A stretch of DNA of 47,552 nucleotides, from NCBI GenBank assembly GCA_031291845.1, contig JARLIH010000238.1:1-47552 (forward strand). Reading direction: 5' to 3'. The notes under the pieces are model-generated. The model ran no database searches. It saw only the letters and a program-made list of their open reading frames with translations, and was not told the DNA's origin. Both the position numbers and the translations under genes were made by a program. Source of the DNA: Isosphaeraceae bacterium. Its GTDB lineage: Bacteria; Planctomycetota; Planctomycetia; Isosphaerales; Isosphaeraceae. This document shows, in pieces, positions 1-9,600 of this stretch; the first letter of the stretch is position 1; every line of letters starts with the position of its first letter.

Positions 1-8
1 CGAACGCA

Positions 9-770
9 ATGACCAGTCTTGCGGCCCTCTTTGATTCGGTGAAATCGACGATCGAGTCGTTGCGGCCAGGGGTCACTTTCGTGACCGTTGTTCGGTGGTG
101 GGAGTCGCTCTCGATTCCCGGCGGAATCGGCATCTGGCCCCAGTTCACGTCCGCGTTCCAAGTGATTCCCTTGTTTTGTCCCAGTACGGCCGGCCCCTAT
201 TTGGGGACAAACTTCCTGCATATCTATGCGGGCTACTACCAGGAGGATCTTCTCAGCGGCGATCCCAGTGATCTTGCGAACGCCAGCATCACGCGCAATT
301 TCGGGGTGCCGGCTACGGAGTTTATGAACCCGGACCCCTCGTATTCCGGGTCGGGTGCCATCCTGGAGATGGACAACGAGATCCATGAAGACAATGTCAC
401 TGCGGCCGTCCTCGCGGATGTCGCTGGAACGGCCTACCAGAATTCGCTGGCAACGGTTACTGCGAACGCCGGTTCGTTCGCGCAGTTCGGTGTCGTCTTT
501 CTGTCTCCCGATCTCTTCACGGGTCCACTTGGGCCACCGACGACGTTTCCAGCGGACGGCTTCTCTGATCAAGACCAGTATTACGACCAGCAGTGCCACT
601 ACGGGAGCCAACTCTTTACGGCCGCCATAGTGTCTCACATGGAAGCGGACTTCGCTGAATACGGCTTTGTCAACGGCGGTGGCATCTCCGCAGTCACCGC
701 AGATGGCTTGGTCCAACGGATCGCGGAATACTTCGGCTTCGATCCCGAGACCGGCTTGGATCTTGGGTAA
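9..770 (+). CDS. Hypothetical phage protein, 253 aa
   Basis: I do not recognise a family. The protein is acidic and rich in Gly, Phe, Tyr and Asp, with no signal peptide or membrane segment, and reads like a globular structural or accessory virion protein. It is the first of a tight rightward series of virion-type genes (32 bases before the next). The ATG at 9 lies so close to the window edge that no ribosome binding site can be assessed, and the reading frame stays open to base 1, so the true start may be upstream. Confidence 0.6.
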   Translation: MTSLAALFDSVKSTIESLRPGVTFVTVVRWWESLSIPGGIGIWPQFTSAFQVIPLFCPSTAGPYLGTNFLHIYAGYYQEDLLSGDPSDLANASITRNFGVPATEFMNPDPSYSGSGAILEMDNEIHEDNVTAAVLADVAGTAYQNSLATVTANAGSFAQFGVVFLSPDLFTGPLGPPTTFPADGFSDQDQYYDQQCHYGSQLFTAAIVSHMEADFAEYGFVNGGGISAVTADGLVQRIAEYFGFDPETGLDLG

Positions 771-801
771 ATATCCCTAGCTTCAGCGTGGAGGTCGCGC
801 G

Positions 802-2376
802 ATGTCGTCTGCCAGCGAAGAAAACGCCGTCTTAGCGGCCATTCAGGTGGCAAGCACCGATGCGTCCGCGCGCATTCAAGCCGCAGTCCAGGCCGCCACG
901 GTTGAGGCTCAGGCTCAGCGGGATGTCGCTGGCATCCAAGCGGCTGCCCAGCAGGCAATCGCGAACATTGAAGCCTCGGCTCAGCAGGCCATCGCCAACA
1001 CGGTTTCGACCTGGCAGCAAACGACGGCCAACATTGCGGCGACCGCTCAGACGACCGTCGCCACTACAGAAGCCGCCGCTCGCGAGGCCGTGGCGAACAC
1101 AGAAGCAACCGCTCAGACGACGGTAGCCAACACGGTTTCGACCTGGCAGCAATCGGTCGCCGCGACCCAGGCGGCCGCCCAGGAGAGCGTGGCCACTACG
1201 GCAGCCACGGCTCAGACGTCCATAGCGGCTACTCAAGCGCAGGCCGATGAGCAGGTCGCGTCGACTCATGCTCAGGCCACCATCAACGCGGCTCAGTCGG
1301 CCGCTCAGGGCACGATTACGGCCGCCGCGTCCTCCGCAAACGCGACCATACAGGCAGCCACGATTGACGCGGGGTGGCATGCAGGGGTCGCATCGACTCA
1401 AGCTCAAGCAACGATCCAGTCGGCCACGCTCGCCGCGAACGCCCAGACGGAGTCAGCGACTACGGCCGCGAACGCCCAAGTCTCCGTCGCCAACATCGAT
1501 GCGTCCTGGCGAACCGGCGTTGCGCAAATCGGGGCGAACGCCCAGGTCCAGGCGGCTACGATCGACGCCGGGTGGCACGCGGGTGTTGCGCAAATCGAGG
1601 CTGCTGCGAGTAATTACAGGGCCGACCAGGATCTCGCGGGCGTTAACGTTCACGAAGCCGGCGAAACCAATCGTCTGAACATCAAGCTGGCATTCGCCGA
1701 GGAGAAGTGGAATGAGCTTCTTCCTGCGATTGATTCGACTCTGGGCATCGTGGACGGCGCGGTCTCCGGTGGTGGCGGCATCGGGTTTGGAGCGGTCGCG
1801 CCGAAAGGTCCGACGATGGGATTCGGGGGTGTGGCGGCCACGGATGATTGGCAACTCGGTAGTTATTCGCGGCGGCTCGTTCGCGGTCCGCTACACATGG
1901 GGTCGGGCGACGTCAAAACCGGCGGCATCGGCTTTGCCTCGGGAAGCTCAGTCGCCGACGCGGTAGCAGCCACGCAACTCCCCACGATCGACACCTCGGG
2001 AGTTCTGACTCCTGCTCAGATTCAGCAACAGGTCAACGCGGCCTACGCGCGCAATGACGCGAAAACCGCCTCGTCTGCGTTGGCTTTGATTCAAGACATG
2101 AGCGGTCGCGGCTTCTCGTCCAACTCGCCAATCCTCGCTGCCCTCCAGGTGGGATTGACGGGCCAAAACTTACGCTCATCCATCCTGGCGGAACAGCAGA
2201 TTCGATTGTCGGCTGCGCAAGCCAATGCCGAGCAGGTGCTGAATAGTCAGAAGGCCGTGAGCGATCAGTTTATCGCCCAAGAGGGCGCACTGATCGAGCA
2301 CGAGCGGAACGAGGTCACGCGGACCGTGGGCGTCTTGGGCGCGATTACCCAGATGATCGGCTCGGCGATCTCATAA
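802..2376 (+). CDS. Fibre-like virion protein with 23 tandem 11-residue repeats
   Basis: The protein has 524 residues. Residues 21-273 are 23 back-to-back 11-residue units, each starting with Ala and following roughly A-x-T/I-x-A-x-A-Q-x-x-V. Units 5, 9, 16, 20 and 22 carry Trp at position 7 in place of Ala. An 11-residue (hendecad) period predicts a long helix forming a straight or slightly right-handed coiled coil. Residues 274-330 look like a conventional coiled-coil exit. A Gly-rich linker follows (about 318-350), and the C-terminal 120 residues are again helical and Gln-rich. The start is supported by GGAGGT 8 bases upstream. Inference: an elongated tail, head-fibre or internal scaffold component of the virion. 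No named family is recognised. Confidence 0.75.
   Translation: MSSASEENAVLAAIQVASTDASARIQAAVQAATVEAQAQRDVAGIQAAAQQAIANIEASAQQAIANTVSTWQQTTANIAATAQTTVATTEAAAREAVANTEATAQTTVANTVSTWQQSVAATQAAAQESVATTAATAQTSIAATQAQADEQVASTHAQATINAAQSAAQGTITAAASSANATIQAATIDAGWHAGVASTQAQATIQSATLAANAQTESATTAANAQVSVANIDASWRTGVAQIGANAQVQAATIDAGWHAGVAQIEAAASNYRADQDLAGVNVHEAGETNRLNIKLAFAEEKWNELLPAIDSTLGIVDGAVSGGGGIGFGAVAPKGPTMGFGGVAATDDWQLGSYSRRLVRGPLHMGSGDVKTGGIGFASGSSVADAVAATQLPTIDTSGVLTPAQIQQQVNAAYARNDAKTASSALALIQDMSGRGFSSNSPILAALQVGLTGQNLRSSILAEQQIRLSAAQANAEQVLNSQKAVSDQFIAQEGALIEHERNEVTRTVGVLGAITQMIGSAIS
862..1620 (+). repeat. 33-bp coding periodicity, 23 units (hendecad repeat)
   Basis: The 759 bases divide exactly into 23 units of 33 bases, each coding an 11-residue unit that begins with Ala. 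Some units are near-identical at DNA level: those coding ANTVSTWQQ at 994 and 1126, and those coding ATIDAGWHAGV at 1357 and 1555. This suggests growth by unit duplication. No insertion or deletion breaks the register. Confidence 0.85.
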
Positions 2377-2386
2377 GGAGCAGATC

Positions 2387-3682
2387 ATGCCAGGCTTTTA
2401 CGGGCAAGGTGCCAACCAGCCGTCCGGATTTGGATTGCCGCAACGCCCGGGCATCCAGGCTGCTCCTGCTGCGCCAACCGTTGCGCCCCGAGGTGCCAAA
2501 CCAGCGATCTATCGTGGATCGCCTGGGATAGCCACGGCCGCCCCAGGCGCTCAGTCGGTAGCACCAGTGGCTCACGTCGCAGGCGCAACTCCGCAAATCG
2601 CACCTCCGGCTGCGGCCCCAGTTTTGCCCTATCATGTTGCCCAGTCAAACCTGTTGAACCAGCAGGCGTCGTCCGCGATCGCGGCCCACTCTCCGATCAA
2701 CGACACGGCTCGCGCGGATGCGAACAATGCAGCCCGACTGGGCCTGTTCAAGCAGTACCACAACGGGCTTGCTCCCGGCGAGTTTCAGGCCATGCAGCGC
2801 GCGCAGCAGCTTCAGGGGCCTTATGATCCTTTTCGGGATCGCATGGTCCAGCAGGCCAGCCATCCGGCCTACCTGAATCAGGGCGGAACGGCATCCTACC
2901 GTGGCGTCGTACCATTCGATGGGCCATCGATTGCCGACCGCAACACGGAGATTGCCAACAACGCGGGAAGCCGGGTCGCGGCTTACGACCTCGCCAAGTC
3001 TCAGGCTCGCGCCGCGGACCCTTACACGCAGCTCGATGTCGCGGGGGAACTGGCGCGCGACCGATCCAAAGCGGGCGCGATGATCGCCATCAATCGTGGC
3101 GATCCGAACTTGGCGAACGCGATCCCTGCATCGACCGAGGGTGAATCGGAGCCGATGCGTAATCCCTCCGCAGACCTGTTCAGTGGCGCCATTGGCCATG
3201 CCGGTTCACCGCGTGCCAATAACCCGATCAACGCGGCCAACTTCGAGGAGATCCTTGCCCAGAATCCAGCCACGCGCGACCTGGGTGAGATGCTCGGGAA
3301 GGCCGAAACGCCGCTCCACGAGAAGGCGCAGTATTTCGCATCAACGCCGGGAGCCAACGATCCCAACAGCCCGGTCCGCCAGGCATGGGACGCGTTCATG
3401 AACTCACAACTGGCGCGCGGCCAAGCGTTCCAGAACGAACTCGGGCAGTACAACCCGCTGGGCGAAGGCCATTCATCGGCACCGACTCACCAGTCGCTGG
3501 TTTCTCGGATTCTTGGCATCAATCCTGAGTGGTCCCCAGGCAACCTACTGCGGCAAGCGATGGGCTATCAGCAGGCGGAAACGTTCCGCAATCAGCAGTT
3601 CGCCGACAACATGGCCAAGCTCGGGTACGCGCCCGCAAACAATGGCGTGCGAAGCGTTCCCCTCTTTGGAGCCGTGCAGTAA
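2387..3682 (+). CDS. Hypothetical virion protein, 431 aa
   Basis: No family is recognised. The first 90 residues are Pro/Ala-rich and low complexity. From about residue 95 the protein is polar and helical, with many Asn, Gln, Ala and Arg residues and no membrane segment or signal peptide. The start ATG is preceded by AAGGAG with 6 bases spacing and lies 10 bases after the repeat-fibre gene. Position in the virion block suggests a structural role; nothing in the sequence says which. Confidence 0.65.
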   Translation: MPGFYGQGANQPSGFGLPQRPGIQAAPAAPTVAPRGAKPAIYRGSPGIATAAPGAQSVAPVAHVAGATPQIAPPAAAPVLPYHVAQSNLLNQQASSAIAAHSPINDTARADANNAARLGLFKQYHNGLAPGEFQAMQRAQQLQGPYDPFRDRMVQQASHPAYLNQGGTASYRGVVPFDGPSIADRNTEIANNAGSRVAAYDLAKSQARAADPYTQLDVAGELARDRSKAGAMIAINRGDPNLANAIPASTEGESEPMRNPSADLFSGAIGHAGSPRANNPINAANFEEILAQNPATRDLGEMLGKAETPLHEKAQYFASTPGANDPNSPVRQAWDAFMNSQLARGQAFQNELGQYNPLGEGHSSAPTHQSLVSRILGINPEWSPGNLLRQAMGYQQAETFRNQQFADNMAKLGYAPANNGVRSVPLFGAVQ

Positions 3683-3696
3683 TAAGGAGTTAATCC

Positions 3697-4302
3697 ATGT
3701 TTCCGCCTCAGAAATCCAAGCCGAAGCCGAGTGGTTCGCCTCGTAGCGGTCCTCCCGGGGGAGCGAGCCCTTCACCGCCGATGCCCCCAGGAGCCGACCC
3801 GTTTGGGCCAGCCCCGGCGGGCGGTCCCGCGGTGCCGCCCACGACGGATCCATTCGGCAGCAGTGCGATACCGCCCATGCCAGGCGTGAGGCCCGGACAG
3901 GGAATGGACCCGATCGCCGCGATGCTCGGTGGCCTTGGGGGAGCCGGCCCACCCGCCGCGGGTGGGCCACAGGGTCCGCCCATGGGGCCTGACGGGTTTC
4001 CGATCGGCGGTTCGTTGCCCCCGCCGGACCCGAGCGGTGGTGACGAGATGGGCGGCTCGTCGCTGCTCCAGGCGCTCGCCGGCGCGATGGGTGGCGACCA
4101 GTACACGCAGCCGCCTGGCGCTCCTGACACGATGTTCCAAGGGATCGGGCAGGGCGATCCGAACATGGGGATCGAGCAGCTTCTCAGCATGCTCGCGCTT
4201 GGCCAAATGGGCGTCGGAGGCGGCCCCTCTCCTGCCTCCTCGGGAGTTGCCGATCTTGGGCCGCAGAGCCTCATAGGTCAGATGGTCGGCTTGGGCCGCT
4301 AA
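3697..4302 (+). CDS. Pro/Gly-rich low-complexity protein, 201 aa
   Basis: The first 135 residues are dominated by Pro, Gly, Ala, Ser and Met with runs such as PPGGASPSPP. The last 65 residues contain short hydrophobic helices with MLALGQM and SLIGQMVGLG. It has no catalytic motif. AAGGAG sits 9 bases before the ATG, and the gene follows its neighbour by 14 bases, so it is very probably translated in the virion operon. The opposite strand is also open across it, but only because of the Gly/Pro codon bias. Function unknown; an intrinsically disordered virion or scaffold protein is possible. Confidence 0.6.
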   Translation: MFPPQKSKPKPSGSPRSGPPGGASPSPPMPPGADPFGPAPAGGPAVPPTTDPFGSSAIPPMPGVRPGQGMDPIAAMLGGLGGAGPPAAGGPQGPPMGPDGFPIGGSLPPPDPSGGDEMGGSSLLQALAGAMGGDQYTQPPGAPDTMFQGIGQGDPNMGIEQLLSMLALGQMGVGGGPSPASSGVADLGPQSLIGQMVGLGR

Positions 4303-4320
4303 CACGAGTACGAGGTCATC

Positions 4321-4632
4321 ATGGCTCTCAGTGGACGTTCACGCAAAGCTTTAGAGTTGGCCTGCGCTAGCTACCCAGCGGGCAACGAGATCGCCAACGC
4401 GATCGATGCCGCCAGCGGCGACCTTGGGACTCCGTCGACCCCGGTAACGCCGGTTGCAGTCACGTTTACGGCCGGTGGGACGCCGACCGAGTACGCCACG
4501 CCAGCCGGCACATTGACTGTCGCCAACTCGACCACTCCGACCGTCGTCGAGTTACTCAACTACTGCAACGAGCTTCGCGGCAACATCGCCTCGCTTCAGG
4601 CGATTCTCCACGCTCACGGTTTGACCACGTAA
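4321..4632 (+). CDS. Small head-fibre-like virion protein, 103 aa
   Basis: The N-terminal third is helical, the middle (residues 35-75) is Thr/Val/Pro-rich beta-type sequence, and the C-terminus (75-103) is a helix with ELRGNIASLQAILHAHGL. That arrangement, a short beta segment followed by a terminal helix ending in a HGL-type motif, resembles small phage head-fibre or decoration proteins with a C-terminal trimerising helix. The resemblance is by eye and the family is not certain. GAGG precedes the ATG, 18 bases after the previous stop. Confidence 0.6.
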   Translation: MALSGRSRKALELACASYPAGNEIANAIDAASGDLGTPSTPVTPVAVTFTAGGTPTEYATPAGTLTVANSTTPTVVELLNYCNELRGNIASLQAILHAHGLTT

Positions 4633-4655
4633 CTCTCGCCCGAAAGGACAATCTC

Positions 4656-4964
4656 ATGGGGTTCTTGACGAAGGCGGCTCAGGCCGTCGAAGGCTTTGTG
4701 GAAAGCGGAGAAAAGCGGATCGCCGGGGCGGTTAACGCTCTGATCGCCAAGGAGCTTCCGCCGACCGTGGCGACCGAGGTGGAAGCGGTGGCCGACGCCG
4801 CGCTTGATGGCGCGGTCAGGGTAGTCGAGGCCGAAGTGAACGCCGAGGTGGACAAGCTCGATCCAGCCTCTTCCGCAGCAGCGCAGCCGGCCGCCCAGCC
4901 GGTAACGACCGCCAATGCGGCGGCCAGTTCGGCTCCCGCTCCTGCCGCGCCGGTCACCCGATAA
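4656..4964 (+). CDS. Hypothetical Ala-rich phage protein, 102 aa
   Basis: Residues 1-70 form a strongly predicted amphipathic helical region with Val/Ala/Glu periodicity. Residues 70-102 are a disordered Ala/Pro/Ser tail. AAAGGA precedes the ATG. No family is recognised and there is no membrane segment. The amphipathic helix could act in membrane contact or oligomerisation, but this is a guess from composition. It lies between two virion genes with short gaps on both sides. Confidence 0.55.
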   Translation: MGFLTKAAQAVEGFVESGEKRIAGAVNALIAKELPPTVATEVEAVADAALDGAVRVVEAEVNAEVDKLDPASSAAAQPAAQPVTTANAAASSAPAPAAPVTR

Positions 4965-4984
4965 ACCGTTTGAGGGTGCGTCCG

Positions 4985-6109
4985 ATGGATCTTCTGTCGT
5001 CCACGCTGAACGCCGTTGGCCAAGTCGGGAGTACCCTCGACAAGTACACCGGAGGGCGTGCCGTTCGTGGCGCGCTCGCCGGTAAGCCTCGCGAACTTGC
5101 GAGCGTCATCCCGTTCTCGGATACGTTAGGACTCACCAATGAGCATGACGCTACTTCCGGTCGCGATCTTCTTGACCATTATGGCGTCACGGCCAAGGGC
5201 GACAACTCTCTGGGCGCACACGCAGCAGGATTTCTTGCGGACAACGTACTCTCTCCCGCTAACTGGCTTGGAGCGGGGGCAGCGTTCAAGGCCGCGCCCA
5301 CGCTCGCGAAGGGGTTATCGTCGGGAGCCAAGGCGCTCAGCGGACTCGACCTGATCGACCACATCGGAGCCGGCGCAAAAGGTGTTGCGACCGCCGGAAA
5401 GAACTTCCTGGCGAACGACGCCGGCTCATTAAAGATTCCCGATCTGCACTCAGCCATCATGGCCCAAATGGGTCACGAGCTTCCCTACCAACGGGCGATC
5501 CGGCTCGGTGATGAAGCGGGAGTTCCAACCGGCATGGTCGACGCGAAGACGGCCGCCGAAGCATGGGCACCAGCGGGACTCGACGAGAAGGCGGCGGGAC
5601 GGATCGCAGCGTGGTACAACCCCGTCGACCACAACGTCAATCTCAATGACGCAACACCAACTTGGCGCAACAACGATCTGATGGAAGGATTCATGCGGGG
5701 TGCCGGCCCGACAGGTACTCGCTGGTATTCGACGTCCGATCCGAACGGGATCTTCAACCATGAACTCGGGCACGCGTGGCACCGCGAAGCGATCGGTCCC
5801 GATGCCTTCGTCGGCGATCCTAAGCTCGCCGGCTTCCCGTTCGACCACAGCAAATACGTCGGCGAGAATCTCAGTCGTTACGGGGCGACCAACCCGCACG
5901 AAGCCATCGCCGAGATGGTCGCAGCCCTCAAGGGCGGCCAAGAATATGACGCGATGCAGAAGGCAGGCCTATCGAAAATCCTCTGGAATTACGGCGGCAA
6001 AACCCTCTGGCAGCGGCTCGGCGACGAGAAACTGCTCAAGCCTCTTGGGTATTCTTTAATGGGTGGCGCTGCTCTCGGATCAGCCGCAGACCAAATGCAA
6101 GAGGCGTAA
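4985..6109 (+). CDS. Virion-associated protein with HExxH metallopeptidase domain
   Basis: The protein has 374 residues. Residues 17-96 resemble residues 64-143 of the large virion protein at 6650-10051; shared landmarks are TLDK, LAGK, PF-S/A-DTLGL, TSGRDL and a DxL-x-DP/SP-like end. The C-terminal half carries H259-E-L-G-H263 followed by N303-P-H-E-A-I-A-E310, the spacing of gluzincin-type zinc peptidases, where the two His and a downstream Glu bind zinc and E260 is the catalytic base. I chose ATG 4985 over the earlier GTG 4970 because a GAGGG lies about 9 bases before it. Inference: a zinc peptidase packaged or used in virion maturation or entry. The substrate is unknown. Confidence 0.7.
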   Translation: MDLLSSTLNAVGQVGSTLDKYTGGRAVRGALAGKPRELASVIPFSDTLGLTNEHDATSGRDLLDHYGVTAKGDNSLGAHAAGFLADNVLSPANWLGAGAAFKAAPTLAKGLSSGAKALSGLDLIDHIGAGAKGVATAGKNFLANDAGSLKIPDLHSAIMAQMGHELPYQRAIRLGDEAGVPTGMVDAKTAAEAWAPAGLDEKAAGRIAAWYNPVDHNVNLNDATPTWRNNDLMEGFMRGAGPTGTRWYSTSDPNGIFNHELGHAWHREAIGPDAFVGDPKLAGFPFDHSKYVGENLSRYGATNPHEAIAEMVAALKGGQEYDAMQKAGLSKILWNYGGKTLWQRLGDEKLLKPLGYSLMGGAALGSAADQMQEA

Positions 6110-6110
6110 C

Positions 6111-6425
6111 ATGGGATGCGTGATCGGCAAACTGCGGTGCGCAAAATGGAATGATGTGTCCAGTCCTAAGCTGTTTTTCTTCTGGTGTCCCGCATGCCAA
6201 GAGCCGCACCCTTATTGGGTTGATGACCCCGATCCACGGAAGACCTGGCAATTCAATGGTGACTTCAATAGGCCAACGTTTACCCCGAGCTTGCGGGTGT
6301 TTGGTGATGGCCATGCGACGGCGTGCCATCTCAATCTGACAGACGGCAAGATTTATTACCACGGCGACTCACCACATGCACTCGCTGGCGAGACCGTAGA
6401 ACTGCCAGATTACCCCGAGGCGTAA
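6111..6425 (+). CDS. DUF6527-like small phage protein
   Basis: The 104-residue protein has a CPAC knuckle (residues 26-29) followed by EPHPYW, then WQFNGDFNRPTFTPSL, a C-H pair, and a C-terminal HALAGETVELPDY. This order of motifs (CPxC, W-x-F/W-N-G-D, RPTFxPS, CH, H-x-LAG-x-T-V-x-LPD) is that of the short phage family DUF6527, whose function is unknown; the Cys/His residues suggest a bound metal. The ATG at 6111 follows the previous TAA by one base. Confidence 0.65.
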   Translation: MGCVIGKLRCAKWNDVSSPKLFFFWCPACQEPHPYWVDDPDPRKTWQFNGDFNRPTFTPSLRVFGDGHATACHLNLTDGKIYYHGDSPHALAGETVELPDYPEA

Positions 6426-6426
6426 C

Positions 6427-6648
6427 ATGGTTACCGACTGTCGATGCGAAGAAGGAATCACTGTTGGCTTAATCGACGGCCTGATTGCGATCTGTCGAAT
6501 CGTAGCTAAGCGTGATCTGTCTCCCGACGTGGTTGGCGAGGCGTTGCTCGATCTGATGGGTGATGAAGACTTAGGCACGATTATAGAGACAGCCAAGAAA
6601 GTTGCCGACCAAAGGGACTACGAGAACCAATACAGAGCGGGGCGATAA
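6427..6648 (+). CDS. Hypothetical phage protein, 73 aa
   Basis: A small acidic, helical protein without recognised family. It starts one base after the upstream stop and ends one base before the next ATG, so it sits in a chain of almost overlapping genes and is likely cotranslated. A Cys-rich N-terminus (CRCEEG) is its only distinctive feature. Confidence 0.55.
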   Translation: MVTDCRCEEGITVGLIDGLIAICRIVAKRDLSPDVVGEALLDLMGDEDLGTIIETAKKVADQRDYENQYRAGR

Positions 6649-6649
6649 T

Positions 6650-9600
6650 ATGTCTGGCCTCCAGTTCGACTTATTCGGCGGCAATAGCCCAGGTCTAGAC
6701 TTTGGAGACCGTCCGATCCCTCGCGCGCCGATCCATAACCCTCGAACGGCCTACCGGTCGCCGCTCCCTGATGAGCAATACCAGAACATTGGGCAACAAG
6801 CGTTGCATGCCGGCGCGAGCGGGCTTGGTTACGTATTCGGCACACTCGACAAACCGGGGCAGGTTGTGCGGAATACGTTGGCCGGCAAGTTCGGCTCAGC
6901 GTTACGCCAGGCCGTCCCCTTTGCGGACACCCTCGGCCTCGTCGACCAAGGCGACTACACGAGTGGCCGCGACCTGACAAACCAGCTTGGGATCACCGGA
7001 AAGCATGACAAGGGCTGGGGAGCTTGGGGCGCCGGCCTCGGGGCTGACATTCTCACAGACCCGCTCACGTACTTGACGTTCGGTGCCAAGTCCGCTCTCA
7101 CGCCGATCGGTCGCGCGGTTCAGAAGACGGGAGCGCTCCGAGGTTGGTCAGGTAAGGCTATGCTCGAAGGCTTCCACGGGGTTGAACCCGCCTTGCAGGC
7201 CGCCGGTCGCACCGCGAGCGACATCGCCCACATGACCGATCAGGGCCAGCGAATCGCCCAAGGTGCCGCAGCCGCTACCGGCGTCCAGGCGAACCAGCCG
7301 CTTGGATCGTTGGCGCGCATTGGCCTTCCCTTTGGGGGGCCGAGTGTCAACGTTGGCACCGGAAGAACGGCCCAGGCGATCGCGGGCGGCCTTGACGCGG
7401 CAGGCGACTGGCTGAAGTACGGCAATCCCGTTGGCCGGGCCGCGGGATCGCTCTTCGACCCCAACGTTCATGGTGCCGTGGACGAGGTCACCCAACGTGG
7501 GGCGACAAGGTATCTTCAGCCTGCCCTACAAGACCTGAAGGCCCAAGCCAGAGCGGATCGCTTCGACGTGATCCACGGACTCGATCCGCTCGTGTCAGCT
7601 GGCGCTCATCCAGAATCGCTGATCACCGACACGGCCCGAGCCGTGGCCGAGGGGGTTCCGCATCCCTTCCCGCAGGCGCTTGCGAATGACGTCGGCGGTG
7701 TTGCCCAAGCGATCAATCACATTGGCTCTCGCCAGCTTGCTCAGGCCCGGGAGTCCGGCGCGCCTCTACGTGATGTCGCCGACCCATTCGTAAACTACGT
7801 CCCCCGCTCCGCGTTTAACGAGGTGCCTGGCTCCCTCCAGATGGATCGGCGTCGGCTTCTGCCAACGACTAGCGCCGCGAACATCGGCCGCGATCCGTTG
7901 TACCAAGAGATCCCCGGCGGTACGAACAGGATCAAGGACTGGTTCAGTCGCTTTGCTGGACTGAAAGCGGTCCCCCAAGTTACCCAAGAAATCCGCCGCG
8001 ACCTGGAACAAGATTTAGTGCGCGGCGGTGGGACCATGACCAAGGATCTCGCCGATGCCTTTGACGTCAAGGCGGCCGCGCTGGCCGAAAAGCTTGCCGG
8101 CACGAATGAAGCCTATCGGTCCGCCGCGTCAGGCGGCGGCGGCAAACACTTTTTCTCGCCGGATCTCGTGTCGGACGTCACGCAGCGCGGCAACGCCCAC
8201 GCAAAGACCGTCGCCAACGCTAGGGCGGCAACGGGTATCCTCGGAGACGTGGCTCAACCCTTCCAGCAGGGAACGGGAATGATCCCGTTAGCGGACACGC
8301 TCCCGCGGCTTGGCATCGAGACGACGGCCCATAATCCGCAGACCGGAGCGCTCGCGGAAGGCGGCCTTGTGAATCTCTACCGCGCCCTCGCGAAACAGGG
8401 AGCGGGCAAGGTCGATCCATTCCTGACAGACGCTGCCGGCCTCAAAAAGCTAACGAACGCGGTCAACCAGTGGGGTGTGACGCCTGAGAAATTTGGCACA
8501 TTGACAAAACAGTACGGACAGTGGACGGCCCCCGAGCAAATCAAGACGTCGCTCGGTGCCTTCGACTCGCTCACGAACGCGTTCAAGAGCCTGGCGTATC
8601 CGATCTGGATTCCGAGCCACATTCGCAATGCGATGACAGCAGCTGTGAACAACGCACGCCACGGGGTGGGCTTAGGGGACTACGCGAAGCAGCTTGCCGT
8701 GATGACCGGACGGGGAATTAGCCCCGCCGAAGCGCATGACCTTCGACGGGCTCAGTACGCGGGAGCCAATGTCTTTGGTGGTAACGGGATGAACGAGGAG
8801 ATTGCCGGAAACGTTCGCCAGGCGTTCGATCAGAACAAGCGGTTCACGCCGCATGCTCCCGGTTCGGATCGGGCGGGAGAACACGGAAATCTGGCGGCCG
8901 ACACGGCAGATCTTGTGCTTAAGCAGGGGTTGCTGGGTTCGCTGGGAGCGACGGGCCGGGCGGCCAGGGAAGGGCTTGGGGGGCTCTTGGATAAATCCCG
9001 AGGGTGGGGGCAAGCGGCCGGCGAGAATCTGGGCATCAAGGGTGTCGGCCAGGCGGCCGAAGACATGTTGCCAGCGGTGGCGGCGGGACGCAAGGCGGGA
9101 GCCAACATCGAGGACTTTTTCCGTGGTGCCCTGTTCAACAAGCTGACCCGCGAAGGCGCGACCCCAGCCATGGCCGCCGATGAAATCAACAAGCTGCATT
9201 TCGACTACGGACACCTCACGGATTTCGAGAAAAATGTCATGCGCCGGGCAGTTCCGTTCTACACGTTCGCCCGGAACAACCTGCCTTTGCAGGTCGAAAC
9301 CGCACTCCATCAGCCAGGCATTTTGCAGGCTCAGAGCAAGCCGTTTATGCAGGAAGACGCGGATGAAAAGGGATATGTTCCGAAGTACCTCCAGGGTGGC
9401 TTCGCAACGCCGGTCGGCCCCGAATTCCAGAACGCGGAAGGTGATGCCAGTCAGCAGTACATCTCGCAGTTTGGCCTGCCTGCGGAAGAGGCATTCGGCA
9501 AGCTCCGGTTCCAGAACGGGATGCCGGACCTTCGCAACACGGCGCTGGCATTCGCGGGCAACCTGAACCCGATGATCAAGGCTCCCCTCGAACAGCTCTT

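Noticed and set aside
862..1620. CRISPR-like 33-bp periodicity
   Set aside because: The units are translated in one frame, vary throughout and have no spacer between identical repeats; it is a protein repeat.
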